Origin: Corynebacterium suranareeae
Lineage (GTDB): Bacteria; Actinomycetota; Actinomycetes; Mycobacteriales; Mycobacteriaceae
Direction of reading: 5' to 3'
Length of the DNA: 64,000 nt
Assembly (NCBI RefSeq): GCF_002355155.1
Contig: NZ_AP017369.1
Span: 1,488,001 to 1,552,000 of the forward strand
Made by a program: the position numbers and the translations under genes. Shown piece by piece: positions 29,002-37,203 of this stretch; within the stretch, counting starts at the first letter, position 1, and the number at the start of each line of letters is the position of its first letter. The notes beneath the pieces are model-generated. The model was not told the DNA's origin. It made no database searches and was given only the letters and a program-made list of their open reading frames with translations.

Positions 29002-30105
29002 ATGGCTAGATCGATAGGAGAGCCGGGTTTCGGCGTTGTTGACTTTATTGCTGAACAGCGATTCGATCGCGCTCGGGCGGAAAACCGGCAATCCATTCGC
29101 TACGGCGCTCCCTCTACCGCCTTAAGTGTATTCACCTTGGCTACGCGCCTGATTCCCGTATTAATTATTACATTATTGGGAGGATGGCTGACAGAAGCAC
29201 CTTTGTGGACCGTTATATTCTTCATGGTTTCCTGGTACTTTTTCATCCATCGTTATCAAGGCTCATGGAAAGCTACACTGCTCAGTTGGGCAGCAGGACT
29301 TGTAGTGGGAGTTGCTGGCTTCGTTAACCTAAGCATTATTGTTGCTGTGCTGGTTTGGGCTGTCTTTACTTGGGTACATGACGGACCCGATATGAAAAAA
29401 GTTCGATTCACCACTGGTCCTGTGAAAAAGGATCGCATCAGGGAAGCATTGACCAAGGAAGTCGAAGCTGTTCGACGAGGGGTCGATATTGGTGACACAA
29501 CTTTTAGTTATGGTGAAGGGATGCTTGTACGCGGGGTTCTTGGGGAAGAACAAGCCGCTAAAGAACTGGAAAAGTTGTCCGTTGACACTGACGTAATTCA
29601 CGGACTTGAAATCTTTGAGAACGGGCATTTAAAGACTGACATTGATCACCTAGTTCTTAGCTCGAAGGGAACCGTCATGGTGGAAAGTGTCGTGTGGCGA
29701 GAGACCCCCGTTTACAAACACCTTATTGATGACCCCGAGTATCTTGAAGGTCCTGGCAACTGGCGGGAAGACACGTGGTACACCGAACCAAACTCTCCGA
29801 ACTGGGAAATTATCTCGCAAGTAATCACTAAAGGCAGGTACCTGCCCACTGCGCTCGACGCCATCATTATTTCAGTAACGGGTACAGCCACGGAGACCGA
29901 ATTCGGCACCCGTTTAATGGGGCCACGCCGGATGACGCACTACATTGATGACAATACCTTTCTAGGTCCATTCCCATGTCCGCTTCCGGTCTACGTGGTG
30001 GATCAACGCGATTTGGTTGAAATATGCCAAGAGGCGACGGCGGGTCGTGTTACTTCACTTGATGCTCTCCTCGGGGACGGTCGCGTGAGGGTCAAGGGGC
30101 AATGA
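29002..30105 (+). CDS. NERD-like membrane protein with an altered nuclease motif
   Basis: 367 residues from ATG 29002, with AGAAAGGCACC upstream. Three or four hydrophobic segments lie between residues about 38 and 125 (LIPVLIITLLGGWL, WTVIFFMVSWYFF, LLSWAAGLVVGVAGFV, IIVAVLVWAVFTWV). The cytoplasmic part holds a NERD-like block: VLGEEQAAKELEKL near 180, then KTDIDHLVLSSKGTVMVESVVW near 210. In NERD nucleases the last part is normally [EV]xK; here ESV replaces it, so catalysis is doubtful. It is followed by a long gene-free gap, and the gene stands alone between tRNA-Glu and a toxin-antitoxin module. Probably an accessory gene. Confidence 0.65.
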   Translation: MARSIGEPGFGVVDFIAEQRFDRARAENRQSIRYGAPSTALSVFTLATRLIPVLIITLLGGWLTEAPLWTVIFFMVSWYFFIHRYQGSWKATLLSWAAGLVVGVAGFVNLSIIVAVLVWAVFTWVHDGPDMKKVRFTTGPVKKDRIREALTKEVEAVRRGVDIGDTTFSYGEGMLVRGVLGEEQAAKELEKLSVDTDVIHGLEIFENGHLKTDIDHLVLSSKGTVMVESVVWRETPVYKHLIDDPEYLEGPGNWREDTWYTEPNSPNWEIISQVITKGRYLPTALDAIIISVTGTATETEFGTRLMGPRRMTHYIDDNTFLGPFPCPLPVYVVDQRDLVEICQEATAGRVTSLDALLGDGRVRVKGQ

Positions 30106-30695
30106 GAGCTGAAGCGCGATAACTCTGCTGAAAAAACGACTAACGCATCAGTTTACTGACTGACCTATTGCAGTTGTTTGCGCGGCTGTTGAAAAGGCAG
30201 TTGAAGCATTTATAGCTGACGTGATGAAGAGTTATCGGATGACTTTTAAGGGATGAAGCTTCCGGTTGGATGCTCTATTGTTATTTCAGCGGAAAGGGTA
30301 CCTGCAGGCTTTTTAACTCCCATTCCAGCTGGTTGAGCACTTTAAGTGACCCTTGTGACTTTAAAAAGCTCTCTACCTATTTTGAGAACCCTGTGCTGCG
30401 TTCTTACCCGACTCACGCAACCCCACGATTTAGGAGCCGAAGCTTAAACCACTGGATCTCCCGTCAAGCGTGGAATCTCTTGCTTAGAAGTTTCTGTCAT
30501 TGTATTGGCTTAACGGTGAGCTAATTCGACGAGCTCTCGTCTCAAATCACTTTTTAAAATTTGATGAAGATCTGATCGTTTCGCTCTAAGTGCCCATACT
30601 TACCGGCAATCGATCTTTTTCTCGATCTCACTGTTGGGTGATTCGTCTACTCCTCGAGGGGAATTAGTGACTGTAGTGACAGCGTGCAAGTTTCA
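30106..30695. other. Gene-free region upstream of yefM
   Basis: 590 bp of AT-rich sequence with no frame longer than 84 codons and no family I recognise; probably decayed accessory DNA. Confidence 0.5.
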
Positions 30696-30724
30696 TTGAC
30701 ACTCATTTTGTAGACTCGTACAAT
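30696..30724 (+). promoter_or_regulatory. yefM-yoeB promoter with overlapping operator
   Basis: TTGACA (30696-30701), 17-bp spacer, TACAAT (30719-30724): an almost ideal sigma-70-type promoter. The inverted repeat TTGTA (30708-30712) / TACAA (30719-30723) overlaps the -10 box, and another GTACAA lies at 30731-30736. YefM repressors are known to bind TGTACA-like repeats, so this is the probable autoregulatory operator. GGAGGTGA lies 6-13 bases before the yefM ATG. Confidence 0.82.
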
Positions 30725-30755
30725 AAATCGGTACAACATTCTTGGAGGTGATTTG

Positions 30756-31004
30756 ATGTCCATTAGTGCAAGTGAGGCACGTAAGACCTTGTTTCCGCTG
30801 ATAGAGAAAGTAAATAACGACCGTGAAGCAATTGAGATAGTTTCCCGAAAAGGAAATGCTGTATTAATGCCTGCCGATGATTACGCTGCATGGCAGGAAA
30901 CAGCTTATCTATTCCGTTCGCCGGCGAATGCACGCCGGCTGTTAGATGCATATGAGCGCGCTACCGAAGGAGTCTTTGAAGTCCACGAGCTTGATACGGA
31001 GTAA
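30756..31004 (+). CDS. yefM: Antitoxin YefM (Phd/YefM family)
   Basis: 82 residues from ATG 30756 with GGAGGTGA upstream. N-terminal DNA-binding Phd/YefM fold: ISASEARKTLFPLIEKVNNDREAIEIVSRKGNAVLMPADDYAAWQET, then the flexible toxin-binding tail with SPANARRLLDAYERA. Neutralises the adjacent YoeB and represses the operon from the overlapping promoter operator. The toxin gene starts 4 bases after the stop. The module lies in a gene-poor stretch between a NERD-like gene and a CMD protein. Confidence 0.9.
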   Translation: MSISASEARKTLFPLIEKVNNDREAIEIVSRKGNAVLMPADDYAAWQETAYLFRSPANARRLLDAYERATEGVFEVHELDTE

Positions 31005-31008
31005 TCTG

Positions 31009-31263
31009 ATGCGACTCGTATGGGATCGTGCTGGATGGGAAGACTATATTTTCTGGCAGACTACGGATCGCAAGGTGCTCAAGCGTATAAATACGCTCAT
31101 TGAGGCATGTCTGCGTGATCCTTTTGGAGGGATAGGAAAGCCTGAGCAATTAAGGTATGGGGCACGAGGGGCGTGGTCACGTCGGATCACTGAGGAACAC
31201 CGTCTGGTTTATATTGTTAAAAACGATGATTTAGTAATCCTTCAAGCCCGTTACCACTACTAG
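31009..31263 (+). CDS. yoeB: Toxin YoeB (ribosome-dependent mRNA interferase)
   Basis: 84 residues from ATG 31009; the frame upstream (30946) overlaps yefM and is not used. YoeB features: MRLVWDRAGWEDYIFWQ at the start, GKPEQLRYG in the middle, RRITEEHRLVYIV, and the catalytic C-terminal ending ARYHY. The expected Glu, Arg and His/Tyr residues of the RelE-superfamily active site are present, so the toxin looks functional. It cleaves mRNA at the ribosomal A site when freed from YefM. The intact pair is thus a complete type II toxin-antitoxin module. Confidence 0.92.
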   Translation: MRLVWDRAGWEDYIFWQTTDRKVLKRINTLIEACLRDPFGGIGKPEQLRYGARGAWSRRITEEHRLVYIVKNDDLVILQARYHY

Positions 31264-31368
31264 ATCTCGGTATTACCGGGATCTTTTGTTTATGATTCTG
31301 ACCTGCACTTTTTCTGATATGGTGGTGGCGCTTAAGTCATTACTTGTGTTAGGTAAAGGGGAGATCTC

Positions 31369-31740
31369 ATGGAACTGAGCATGGACAAGGGTAATAAGTT
31401 CGTGGAAGAGACGCAGTCGCCAGAGAGTGCTGCTGCATGGAAGAAGCAACTAGATGAGTTCGCGCCAGGCTCCTCCGATTGGGTTGTTGGTGCGGTATTC
31501 GGTGGCACATATCAGCGTGAGGGGCTTGAGCTTCGTGATCGCCAGATGCTGAATATGGCAGCCCTGGCTGCGATGGGTGGGGTGGAGCCTCAGCTAACTG
31601 GCCATATTAAAACTGCCGTGGATGTTGCGGGCATGAGCAAAGAAGAAGTAGCGGAGTGTTTCGTGCACTTGATGCCATATATTGGCGTGCCAAAGACGCT
31701 TGCTGCAATGCGGTGCATGAAGGCAGCCCTCGAGGGATAA
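31369..31740 (+). CDS. Carboxymuconolactone-decarboxylase-family protein
   Basis: 123 residues from ATG 31369 with AAAGGGGAGATCTC upstream. The CMD/AhpD fold is suggested by FAPGSSDWVVGAVFGGTYQREGLELRDRQMLNMAALAAMGGVEPQLTGHIKTAVDVAG, with the conserved helix E.EVAE.FVHLMPYIGVP. The usual CxxC pair of AhpD peroxidases is absent, as in true gamma-CMD proteins. In the protocatechuate pathway the enzyme makes beta-ketoadipate enol-lactone, but no pathway genes are nearby, so the role here is open. Convergent with the next lipoprotein through a shared terminator. Confidence 0.8.
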   Translation: MELSMDKGNKFVEETQSPESAAAWKKQLDEFAPGSSDWVVGAVFGGTYQREGLELRDRQMLNMAALAAMGGVEPQLTGHIKTAVDVAGMSKEEVAECFVHLMPYIGVPKTLAAMRCMKAALEG

Positions 31741-31790
31741 ACAAAATGTTCCTATACCCAAGCGTCACCTGGCATAGGAACGTTTTGTTT
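31741..31790. terminator. Convergent terminator
   Basis: ACAAAATGTTCCTAT pairs with ATAGGAACGTTTTGT; the T-rich side serves the CMD gene and the A-rich side the opposite lipoprotein gene. Confidence 0.88.
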
Positions 31791-32343
31791 AGTAGAAATG
31801 CACTGAGGCGTTGTTGCCACCTCGGCAGGAAACCAGGGCATCTCCGCGTTGGCTACAGGTGAGATCGTAGGTTTCTCCGGTAGTGGGGCTTGTTGCTGTG
31901 ACCGTGGCGGGTAGATGGTCGCGGATGTTGTCGGTGGTGGGGTTGAGGTCGTCGACAAGCTCATGGTGGACTGCGCTGACGAACTCGCAGCTGGTGTTGC
32001 TACCTGCTGCCCACACGTTTGTTCCGTAGCCATCACCGTAGATGCACACGGTTGCGTCTTCGCCGTTGAGCGAAAATGGTGAGCCAACACCAATTCCGGA
32101 GTAGGGAAGATCGGCATTTTCGACGGGCTCATCGACGTTAGCTGCGGTGGTTGCTTCTGTTGAAGTTTCTACAACTTCGGTGGTGTGTTGCACCGTTTCA
32201 GTTTCAGAAGCAACGACGGTTTCCGTGGTTTGGGACGCAACGGGGCTTTCGGTGGCTCCTGTGCTTTCCGTGGAAGAGCATGCAGAAAGCGTAAGCAGTC
32301 CAATTGATCCAATGACAAGAGCTACATTCTTGTGGTGTTGCAT
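31789..32343 (-). CDS. Secreted lipoprotein with Thr/Glu-rich linker
   Basis: 184 residues from the ATG at 32343, chosen because CAAGGAGAAACC lies 4 bases before it; the frame further upstream lacks a site. Signal peptide with lipobox LSAC, then a 50-residue Thr/Ser/Glu/Val-rich linker and a small C-terminal domain of about 105 residues with four cysteines (ATVCIYGDG, SNTSCEFV, YDLTCSQRG, ALVSCRGG), likely two disulfides. Similar small actinobacterial surface domains have unknown function. It ends in the convergent terminator shared with the CMD gene. Confidence 0.75.
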   Translation of the reverse strand: MQHHKNVALVIGSIGLLTLSACSSTESTGATESPVASQTTETVVASETETVQHTTEVVETSTEATTAANVDEPVENADLPYSGIGVGSPFSLNGEDATVCIYGDGYGTNVWAAGSNTSCEFVSAVHHELVDDLNPTTDNIRDHLPATVTATSPTTGETYDLTCSQRGDALVSCRGGNNASVHFY

Positions 32344-32464
32344 CGGTTTCTCCTTGAGGTAGGTTCTCGAGTTGGCTGATGCACTTTCCACCGTAGTGTT
32401 TTTGGCTAAAGAAAAACAGCAGAATGTACATATTTATGTAGATTCTGCTGGTTAAAACGATGAA

Positions 32465-32647
32465 TTATTGCTGCGCTGGTTGGTGGTACTCCGGTGGATT
32501 GGAGGAAATGGTGGTGTCATAAGACAGGTATGCTCCGCCGCCGGATAAAACTCCTAGTACTGCAAGGCCAGCGATCACCGGGATGGTGAGCTTCTCGTTG
32601 ATCGAGCCAATGAAGAGTTGAAATTGATCATTAAGTGTATCTAGCAT
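32465..32647 (-). CDS. Small single-pass membrane protein (60 residues)
   Basis: Starts at ATG 32647 (MLDTLNDQFQLFIGSINEKL) with AGGATTGACC before it; upstream in-frame codons would cross the operator at 32679. One membrane helix, IPVIAGLAVLGVLSGGGAYL, and a short Pro/Gln-rich tail. I do not recognise the family. It is divergent from the META-domain lipoprotein gene; both probably share the control region at 32679-32699. Confidence 0.6.
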   Translation of the reverse strand: MLDTLNDQFQLFIGSINEKLTIPVIAGLAVLGVLSGGGAYLSYDTTISSNPPEYHQPAQQ

Positions 32648-32678
32648 GGTCAATCCTGTTCTTTGGTGATTGGTTGTG

Positions 32679-32699
32679 TATACCAAATCATATGGTATA
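32679..32699. promoter_or_regulatory. Palindromic operator-like site in a divergent promoter
   Basis: TATACCA (32679-32685) and TGGTATA (32693-32699) form a perfect 7-bp inverted repeat with a 7-bp spacer, between two divergent small genes. TATGGTATAAA doubles as a -10 element for the + strand gene. A dimeric regulator site is likely, but the regulator is unknown. Confidence 0.6.
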
Positions 32700-32740
32700 A
32701 AGGTGGTTTTAAGTGCGGATTTGTCACTACTGTTGAGAGT

Positions 32741-33127
32741 ATGAGAAACCAAAGCCTCAAATACGTCAGAGTGCTGCTGGTTGGCGCTATGTGTCCCTTG
32801 CTTGCTTCAACGGTGTTGGGGTGTAGCTCGACAAGTGATGCGCCTACTTTTGAAGGAACGTGGGGAAGTAGTGAGCCGCCGCAGCCTGAACTGACGTTGG
32901 CAGAAGATGGATCGATTAGCGGGACAGATGGGTGTAATCGCCTGATTGGTTCGTGGGAATTAGTCGATCAGCATGTGGAATTGTCTCCGCTGGGAAGCAC
33001 CATGATGTTTTGTGAAGGGGTAGATGCCTGGTTGGGTTCTGCAACTCGTGCAGAAATTGAAGGCGATTCACTCCATCTGTTTGATCAAGATGGAACAGAG
33101 ATTGGAACGCTATCAAAGCAGGATTAA
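32741..33127 (+). CDS. META-domain (HslJ-like) lipoprotein
   Basis: 128 residues from ATG 32741. The signal peptide ends in TVLGC; the mature part has the META pattern: EGTWGSS, LTLAEDGSISGTDGCNRLIGSWE, MMFCEGVDAWLGSATRAEIEGDSLHLFDQDG. META domains occur in secreted or surface-linked stress-related proteins (E. coli HslJ, Leishmania META1), function unclear. Its TAA overlaps the ATG of the HD-domain gene by one base (TAATG), so the two are translationally coupled. Confidence 0.78.
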   Translation: MRNQSLKYVRVLLVGAMCPLLASTVLGCSSTSDAPTFEGTWGSSEPPQPELTLAEDGSISGTDGCNRLIGSWELVDQHVELSPLGSTMMFCEGVDAWLGSATRAEIEGDSLHLFDQDGTEIGTLSKQD

Positions 33128-33687
33128 TGGATCTTTCACCTCGTTTAAGGCGTGCTCTTAATATAGCTGCCGTAGCTCACCGCGATCAGGTTCGAAAAGG
33201 AAGCGGGATTCCTTATGTCTCGCATGTGTACGCGGTGATGTTTTTGCTCAGCCAGGTCACTGATGATGAAGATGTGTTAATTGCCGGATTGCTGCATGAC
33301 ACCTTGGAAGATGTGCCTGAGAAATACAATGCTGTGCAAATGGAACAGGACTTTGGGGTAAGGGTTCGTGAGCTGGTTGAGGATTTGACCAAAATTGAGC
33401 ATCCCAGCTGGCAGGTTAGAGCCGATGCCTACATCGAGCATTTGGAATTTCATGCATCGAAAGAGGCAGTACTGATTTCTACGGCGGATAAACTACACAA
33501 TCTCATGTCGATTTTGGATGATTTTGATGAGATCGGGGAGCACTTGTGGCAGCGGTTTAATGCTGGGAAGAAGCAGCAGCTGTGGTGGTATACGGAAATT
33601 TTGCGCGTATCCACCGTGAGGTTGGGGGAAAACCAATTGAATAAACAGCTGGGGGAAAGCGTCGAAAAGCTAAAGAAGAGCGCCTAG
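33127..33687 (+). CDS. HD-domain phosphohydrolase (SpoT/MESH1-like)
   Basis: 186 residues from ATG 33127. HD-family motifs: AHRDQVRKGSGIPYVSHVYAV (His), AGLLHDTLEDVPE (His-Asp) and ADKLHNLMSI (second Asp). The short length without a synthetase or TGS domain suggests a small alarmone hydrolase of the MESH1 type, which removes the 3'-pyrophosphate of (p)ppGpp, though other nucleotide substrates are possible. It is coupled to the META-domain lipoprotein and overlaps the 3' end of convergent ltbR by 18 bases. A GCGTCGAAAAGC motif copy spans its last codons (33659). Confidence 0.85.
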   Translation: MDLSPRLRRALNIAAVAHRDQVRKGSGIPYVSHVYAVMFLLSQVTDDEDVLIAGLLHDTLEDVPEKYNAVQMEQDFGVRVRELVEDLTKIEHPSWQVRADAYIEHLEFHASKEAVLISTADKLHNLMSILDDFDEIGEHLWQRFNAGKKQQLWWYTEILRVSTVRLGENQLNKQLGESVEKLKKSA

Positions 33688-33709
33688 GCGCTCGGCGGCG
33701 TCGATAAGC
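33659..33709. repeat. Short dispersed motif GCGTCGANAAGC, two copies
   Basis: Copies at 33659-33670 (GCGTCGAAAAGC) and 33698-33709 (GCGTCGATAAGC). Other exact copies: + at 2870, 10918, 20282, 20352, 41332, 62109; reverse complement at 14123, 15274, 24373, 37592, 47483. One-mismatch copies: 31949, 51889 and about 9156, 20699, 27032, 41414, 45291, 48241, 58007. They lie inside genes, in several frames, on both strands. Confidence 0.8.
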
Positions 33710-34377
33710 TCGGTGCCCCACATGGCTGCCGGATGTGGCTTGAGGCGCTCTGCGACGCCGGAGATGGACAGCGCGGCGATCATGGAGCCGTTGGCGTCGA
33801 ACACGGGGGAGGAGAGGCTGGCGAGGCCGAGTTCGCGCTCGCCGACCGATTCCGCCAGGCCGGTGGCGCGGACCTGATCAAGTTCTTCACGCGTGAATGA
33901 AGCGGCAGATGGAATGGGGAGATAAGCTGCGAAAACGCGGGCTGCGGATCCTGCATTTAACGGCATGCGCGTGCCGACGGGCACCACGTTCTTCAAACCT
34001 GATTGTGGCTCTTGGCTGGCCACACAGGTGCGCGTGGTGCCTGTCAGGCGATAAAGTTGAACGGATTCGCCGGTGCGTTCCATTAGTTCAGCCATGATTG
34101 GTACGGCGGTATCAATCAATGTGTCGGCGCCACGAGCCCCAAGGGAAGCAAGTCGCGCACCGATGGTCCAGCGGTTATCCCTGGATCGAGCGAGCATGCC
34201 GTGGACCTCAAGCGCTGATGCTAATCGGTGAGCGGTGGCGCGGGGGAGGTCTGTCGCTGCTGCAAGCTCTGCAAGCGAGCGAGGTTGCTCCGCAATAGCG
34301 TTGAGGACCAAAACGGTGCGGTCTAGAACCTTGATGCCGCTTTCGGTGGTGTCGTCGATAATATCTTGCTGTCCCAT
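33670..34377 (-). CDS. ltbR: IclR-type regulator LtbR (LeuR)
   Basis: 235 residues. N-terminal winged helix-turn-helix: VLNAIAEQPRSLAELAAATDLPRATAHRLASALEVHGML; C-terminal IclR effector domain with GESVQLYRLTGTTRTCVASQEP, VGTRMPLNAGSAARVFAAYL and SSPVFDANGSMIAALSISG. In C. glutamicum the regulator upstream of leuCD represses leuB, leuCD and tryptophan genes. It is divergent from leuC across 253 bp. Its last codons overlap those of the HD gene, and the two 3' ends carry GCGTCGANAAGC motifs. Assignment to LtbR is based on family and position. Confidence 0.88.
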   Translation of the reverse strand: MGQQDIIDDTTESGIKVLDRTVLVLNAIAEQPRSLAELAAATDLPRATAHRLASALEVHGMLARSRDNRWTIGARLASLGARGADTLIDTAVPIMAELMERTGESVQLYRLTGTTRTCVASQEPQSGLKNVVPVGTRMPLNAGSAARVFAAYLPIPSAASFTREELDQVRATGLAESVGERELGLASLSSPVFDANGSMIAALSISGVAERLKPHPAAMWGTELIDAAERLGALL

Positions 34378-34540
34378 TCTTTGAATCTAACATTTCATAG
34401 AGTGAGACGCGTGCACGTTGGGGTTGAAACGTTTTAGAAATCCCTTCTGCGCAGGGGTGCTGGATATAGTGTGAGGTAAATCTTAAACGCAGGACGTGAC
34501 ATTTTTGGCACGTTTTGGGTTATACTGTCTCAGACAACGA

Positions 34541-34607
34541 AATTCTTGTCCCACATTGTGAGATTTACTTGCTGGAATGTGGTCCGAGAATTCCTGAAAT
34601 TTTTTAC
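34541..34607 (+). promoter_or_regulatory. Long inverted repeat with T-tract in the leuC leader
   Basis: Outer arm AATTCT (34541-34546) pairs with AGAATT (34587-34592) and inner arm CCACATT (34551-34557) with AATGTGG (34576-34582), then CCTGAAATTTTTTACG. Downstream of the best -10 candidate TATACT (34521-34526). It could be an attenuator-type hairpin or an LtbR-binding dyad. Confidence 0.5.
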
Positions 34608-34630
34608 GCACTGTAAGGACGGTGAGTTCC

Positions 34631-36076
34631 ATGACCAGCCCCGTGGATAACAGCACCTCAACTGAGAAGCTGACCCTGGCAGAAAAGGTGTGGCGCGACC
34701 ATGTCGTGTCCAAGGGAGAAAACGGTGAACCCGATCTTCTCTACATCGACCTGCAGCTGCTGCATGAAGTAACCTCACCACAGGCATTTGACGGCCTGCG
34801 TATGACCGGCCGTAAACTGCGCCACCCAGAACTGCACCTAGCCACCGAAGATCACAACGTGCCCACCGAAGGCATTAAGACCGGCTCCCTGCTGGAAATT
34901 AATGACCAAATCTCGCGCCTTCAGGTATCCACACTGCGCGACAACTGTGAAGAATTCGGCGTACGACTGCACCCTATGGGCGATGTCCGCCAGGGCATCG
35001 TGCACACCGTTGGCCCACAGCTGGGTGCAACCCAGCCAGGCATGACCATTGTCTGCGGTGACTCCCACACCTCCACCCACGGTGCTTTTGGTTCCATGGC
35101 TTTTGGTATTGGTACCTCAGAGGTTGAGCACGTCATGGCAACCCAAACCCTGCCACTGAAGCCTTTCAAGATCATGGCCATTGAAGTATCTGGTGAACTG
35201 CAGCCAGGTGTGTCCTCAAAGGATCTGATTCTGGCGATCATCGCAAAGATCGGTACCGGTGGCGGACAGGGCTATGTTCTGGAATACCGCGGCGAGGCAA
35301 TCCGCAAACTGTCCATGGACGCTCGCATGACCATTTGCAACATGTCCATTGAAGCTGGTGCACGTGCTGGCATGATCGCACCTGATCAAACCACCTTTGA
35401 CTATGTTCAGGGCCGCGAAATGGCACCAAAGGGCGCTGACTGGGATGAAGCAGTTGCCTACTGGAAGACCCTGCCTACTGATGAAGGCGCAACCTTTGAC
35501 AAGGTCGTAGAAATCGACGGCTCCGCACTGACCCCATTTATCACCTGGGGAACCAACCCAGGCCAAGGTCTGCCACTGAGTGAATCTGTACCAAGCCCAG
35601 ACGATTTCACCAACGACAACGACAAAGCAGCCGCTGAAAAGGCACTGCAGTACATGGACCTGACCCCAGGAACCCCACTGCGTGACATCAAGATCGACAC
35701 CGTCTTCTTAGGATCCTGCACCAACGCCCGCCTGGAAGACCTGCAGATCGCCGCAGATATCCTCAAGGGTAAGAAGATTGCGGACGGCATCCGCATGATG
35801 GTCGTGCCATCCTCAACCTGGATCAAGCAAGAAGCAGAAGAACTCGGCCTGGACAAGATCTTCACCGACGCAGGCGCTGAATGGCGCACCGCAGGTTGCT
35901 CCATGTGCCTTGGCATGAACCCAGACCAACTCAAGCCAGGCGAGCGCTCTGCATCAACCTCCAACCGAAACTTCGAAGGACGCCAAGGCCCTGGAGGGCG
36001 CACCCACCTGGTATCCCCAGCAGTTGCAGCCGCCACCGCACTTCGCGGAACCCTGTCCTCACCTGCAGATCTTTAA
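34631..36076 (+). CDS. leuC: 3-isopropylmalate dehydratase large subunit
   Basis: 481 residues from ATG 34631 ([20 protein letters not shown]); the codons upstream to 34622 have no site. Isomerises 2- to 3-isopropylmalate with LeuD and a [4Fe-4S] cluster. Visible: [31 protein letters not shown], cluster Cys in GSCTNAR near 345 and [11 protein letters not shown] near 405-410, and [13 protein letters not shown] at the end. leuD follows after 17 bases with AAAGGAAGG. Expected LtbR control. Confidence 0.97.
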   Translation: MTSPVDNSTSTEKLTLAEKVWRDHVVSKGENGEPDLLYIDLQLLHEVTSPQAFDGLRMTGRKLRHPELHLATEDHNVPTEGIKTGSLLEINDQISRLQVSTLRDNCEEFGVRLHPMGDVRQGIVHTVGPQLGATQPGMTIVCGDSHTSTHGAFGSMAFGIGTSEVEHVMATQTLPLKPFKIMAIEVSGELQPGVSSKDLILAIIAKIGTGGGQGYVLEYRGEAIRKLSMDARMTICNMSIEAGARAGMIAPDQTTFDYVQGREMAPKGADWDEAVAYWKTLPTDEGATFDKVVEIDGSALTPFITWGTNPGQGLPLSESVPSPDDFTNDNDKAAAEKALQYMDLTPGTPLRDIKIDTVFLGSCTNARLEDLQIAADILKGKKIADGIRMMVVPSSTWIKQEAEELGLDKIFTDAGAEWRTAGCSMCLGMNPDQLKPGERSASTSNRNFEGRQGPGGRTHLVSPAVAAATALRGTLSSPADL

Positions 36077-36093
36077 AGGAAGGCCACAATACA

Positions 36094-36687
36094 ATGGAGA
36101 AATTTACCACCCACACCGGCGTTGGCGTTCCACTGCAGCGATCCAACGTAGATACTGACCAGATCATCCCAGCGGTCTACCTCAAGCGCGTTACCCGCAC
36201 AGGATTTGAAGACGGACTGTTTTCCAACTGGCGCAACAACGATCCTGACTTTGTTCTTAACACTGAGACCTACAAAAACGGATCCGTGCTTATTGCAGGT
36301 CCTGACTTTGGTACCGGATCCTCCCGTGAACACGCCGTTTGGGCACTCATGGACTACGGTTTCCGCGCTGTCTTCTCCTCCCGATTCGCCGATATTTTCC
36401 GCGGCAACTCAGGAAAAGCAGGCCTGTTGACCGGCATCATGGAACAATCCGACATTGAACTTCTGTGGAAGCTCATGGAACAAACCCCAGGTCTGGAACT
36501 CACCGTGAACCTGGAAAAGCAGCAGGTCACCGCAGGCGATGTTGTGATCAGCTTCGAAGTTGATCCATACATCCGCTGGCGTTTGATGGAAGGCCTCGAC
36601 GATGCAGGTCTGACCTTACGCAAGATTGATGAAATTGAGGCATACGAGGCCAAGCGTCCTGCGTTTAAGCCACGCACCAACGTTTAA
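36094..36687 (+). CDS. leuD: 3-isopropylmalate dehydratase small subunit
   Basis: 197 residues from ATG 36094. Swivelling domain of the aconitase fold: [61 protein letters not shown], then a C-terminal LeuD tail. Forms the active dehydratase with LeuC. Stands 17 bases after leuC with AAAGGAAGG in the gap, so the two are one operon; a strong terminator follows. Confidence 0.97.
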   Translation: MEKFTTHTGVGVPLQRSNVDTDQIIPAVYLKRVTRTGFEDGLFSNWRNNDPDFVLNTETYKNGSVLIAGPDFGTGSSREHAVWALMDYGFRAVFSSRFADIFRGNSGKAGLLTGIMEQSDIELLWKLMEQTPGLELTVNLEKQQVTAGDVVISFEVDPYIRWRLMEGLDDAGLTLRKIDEIEAYEAKRPAFKPRTNV

Positions 36688-36702
36688 TTTCTATCAAAAA
36701 CC

Positions 36703-36746
36703 GAAAGCACCCCGCGCTGTGTTTAGCAGCACGGGGTGCTTTCATA
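36703..36746. terminator. Terminator after leuD
   Basis: GAAAGCACCCCGCGCTG pairs with CAGCACGGGGTGCTTTC. Only a weak T-tract follows, so efficiency is less certain. Confidence 0.8.
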
Positions 36747-36782
36747 TGTCGATTAACGCGGCTGACATATAACTGCTGGGTT

Positions 36783-37085
36783 TTTCGCGATCTAGTTGGG
36801 GCAGCGTCGTGGAACCAGCGCATGCGACCAAATCCAAAGAAGCGCATACGGTTCTTGGTCGCCAGATGAAATTTACAGGCCGGGATCTCGCCATATCCGA
36901 CCAAAAATTTCCACTGAAGTGGCTGAATTGGTCTCCAGATGAAATGAAGCTCAACACTTAAATATTGGGCTAGAAAAAGTGACCTCACAGGATCGTCTCT
37001 CAAGCCCTTTGAGGCCTTCGGCGATACAAATACCCATTTGGAAGTTTCGGGCTCTTAAACGGCCTGTTAAACGCGATTGTTTAAA
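36783..37085 (-). repeat. Interspersed repeat family B, copy 1 (reverse orientation)
   Basis: Homologous, on the opposite strand, to 40678-40962 and 51304-51604. Hallmarks: a head ending CTGTGAGGTCACTTTTTCTAG, then a tail containing CATCTGG with the GACCAAGAA / TTCTTGGTC hairpin and a second TTTGGTCG / CGACCAAA arm. Lies between convergent leuD and the MutT1-like gene. Confidence 0.82.
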
Positions 37086-37203
37086 AACTCCAGGTGATTT
37101 AATACAAGGGGGCTGCAAAACAGGTTCTGACAACCAAAAACATGCCCCAAAAAGCATAAAAGTACCTCTTCAGAATTGCTTCTAAAGAGGCTTAAACGTA
37201 CTG

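Noticed and set aside
36665..37003. 112-codon minus frame in repeat family B copy 1
   Set aside because: Crosses the leuD terminator and is not conserved in other copies of the repeat.
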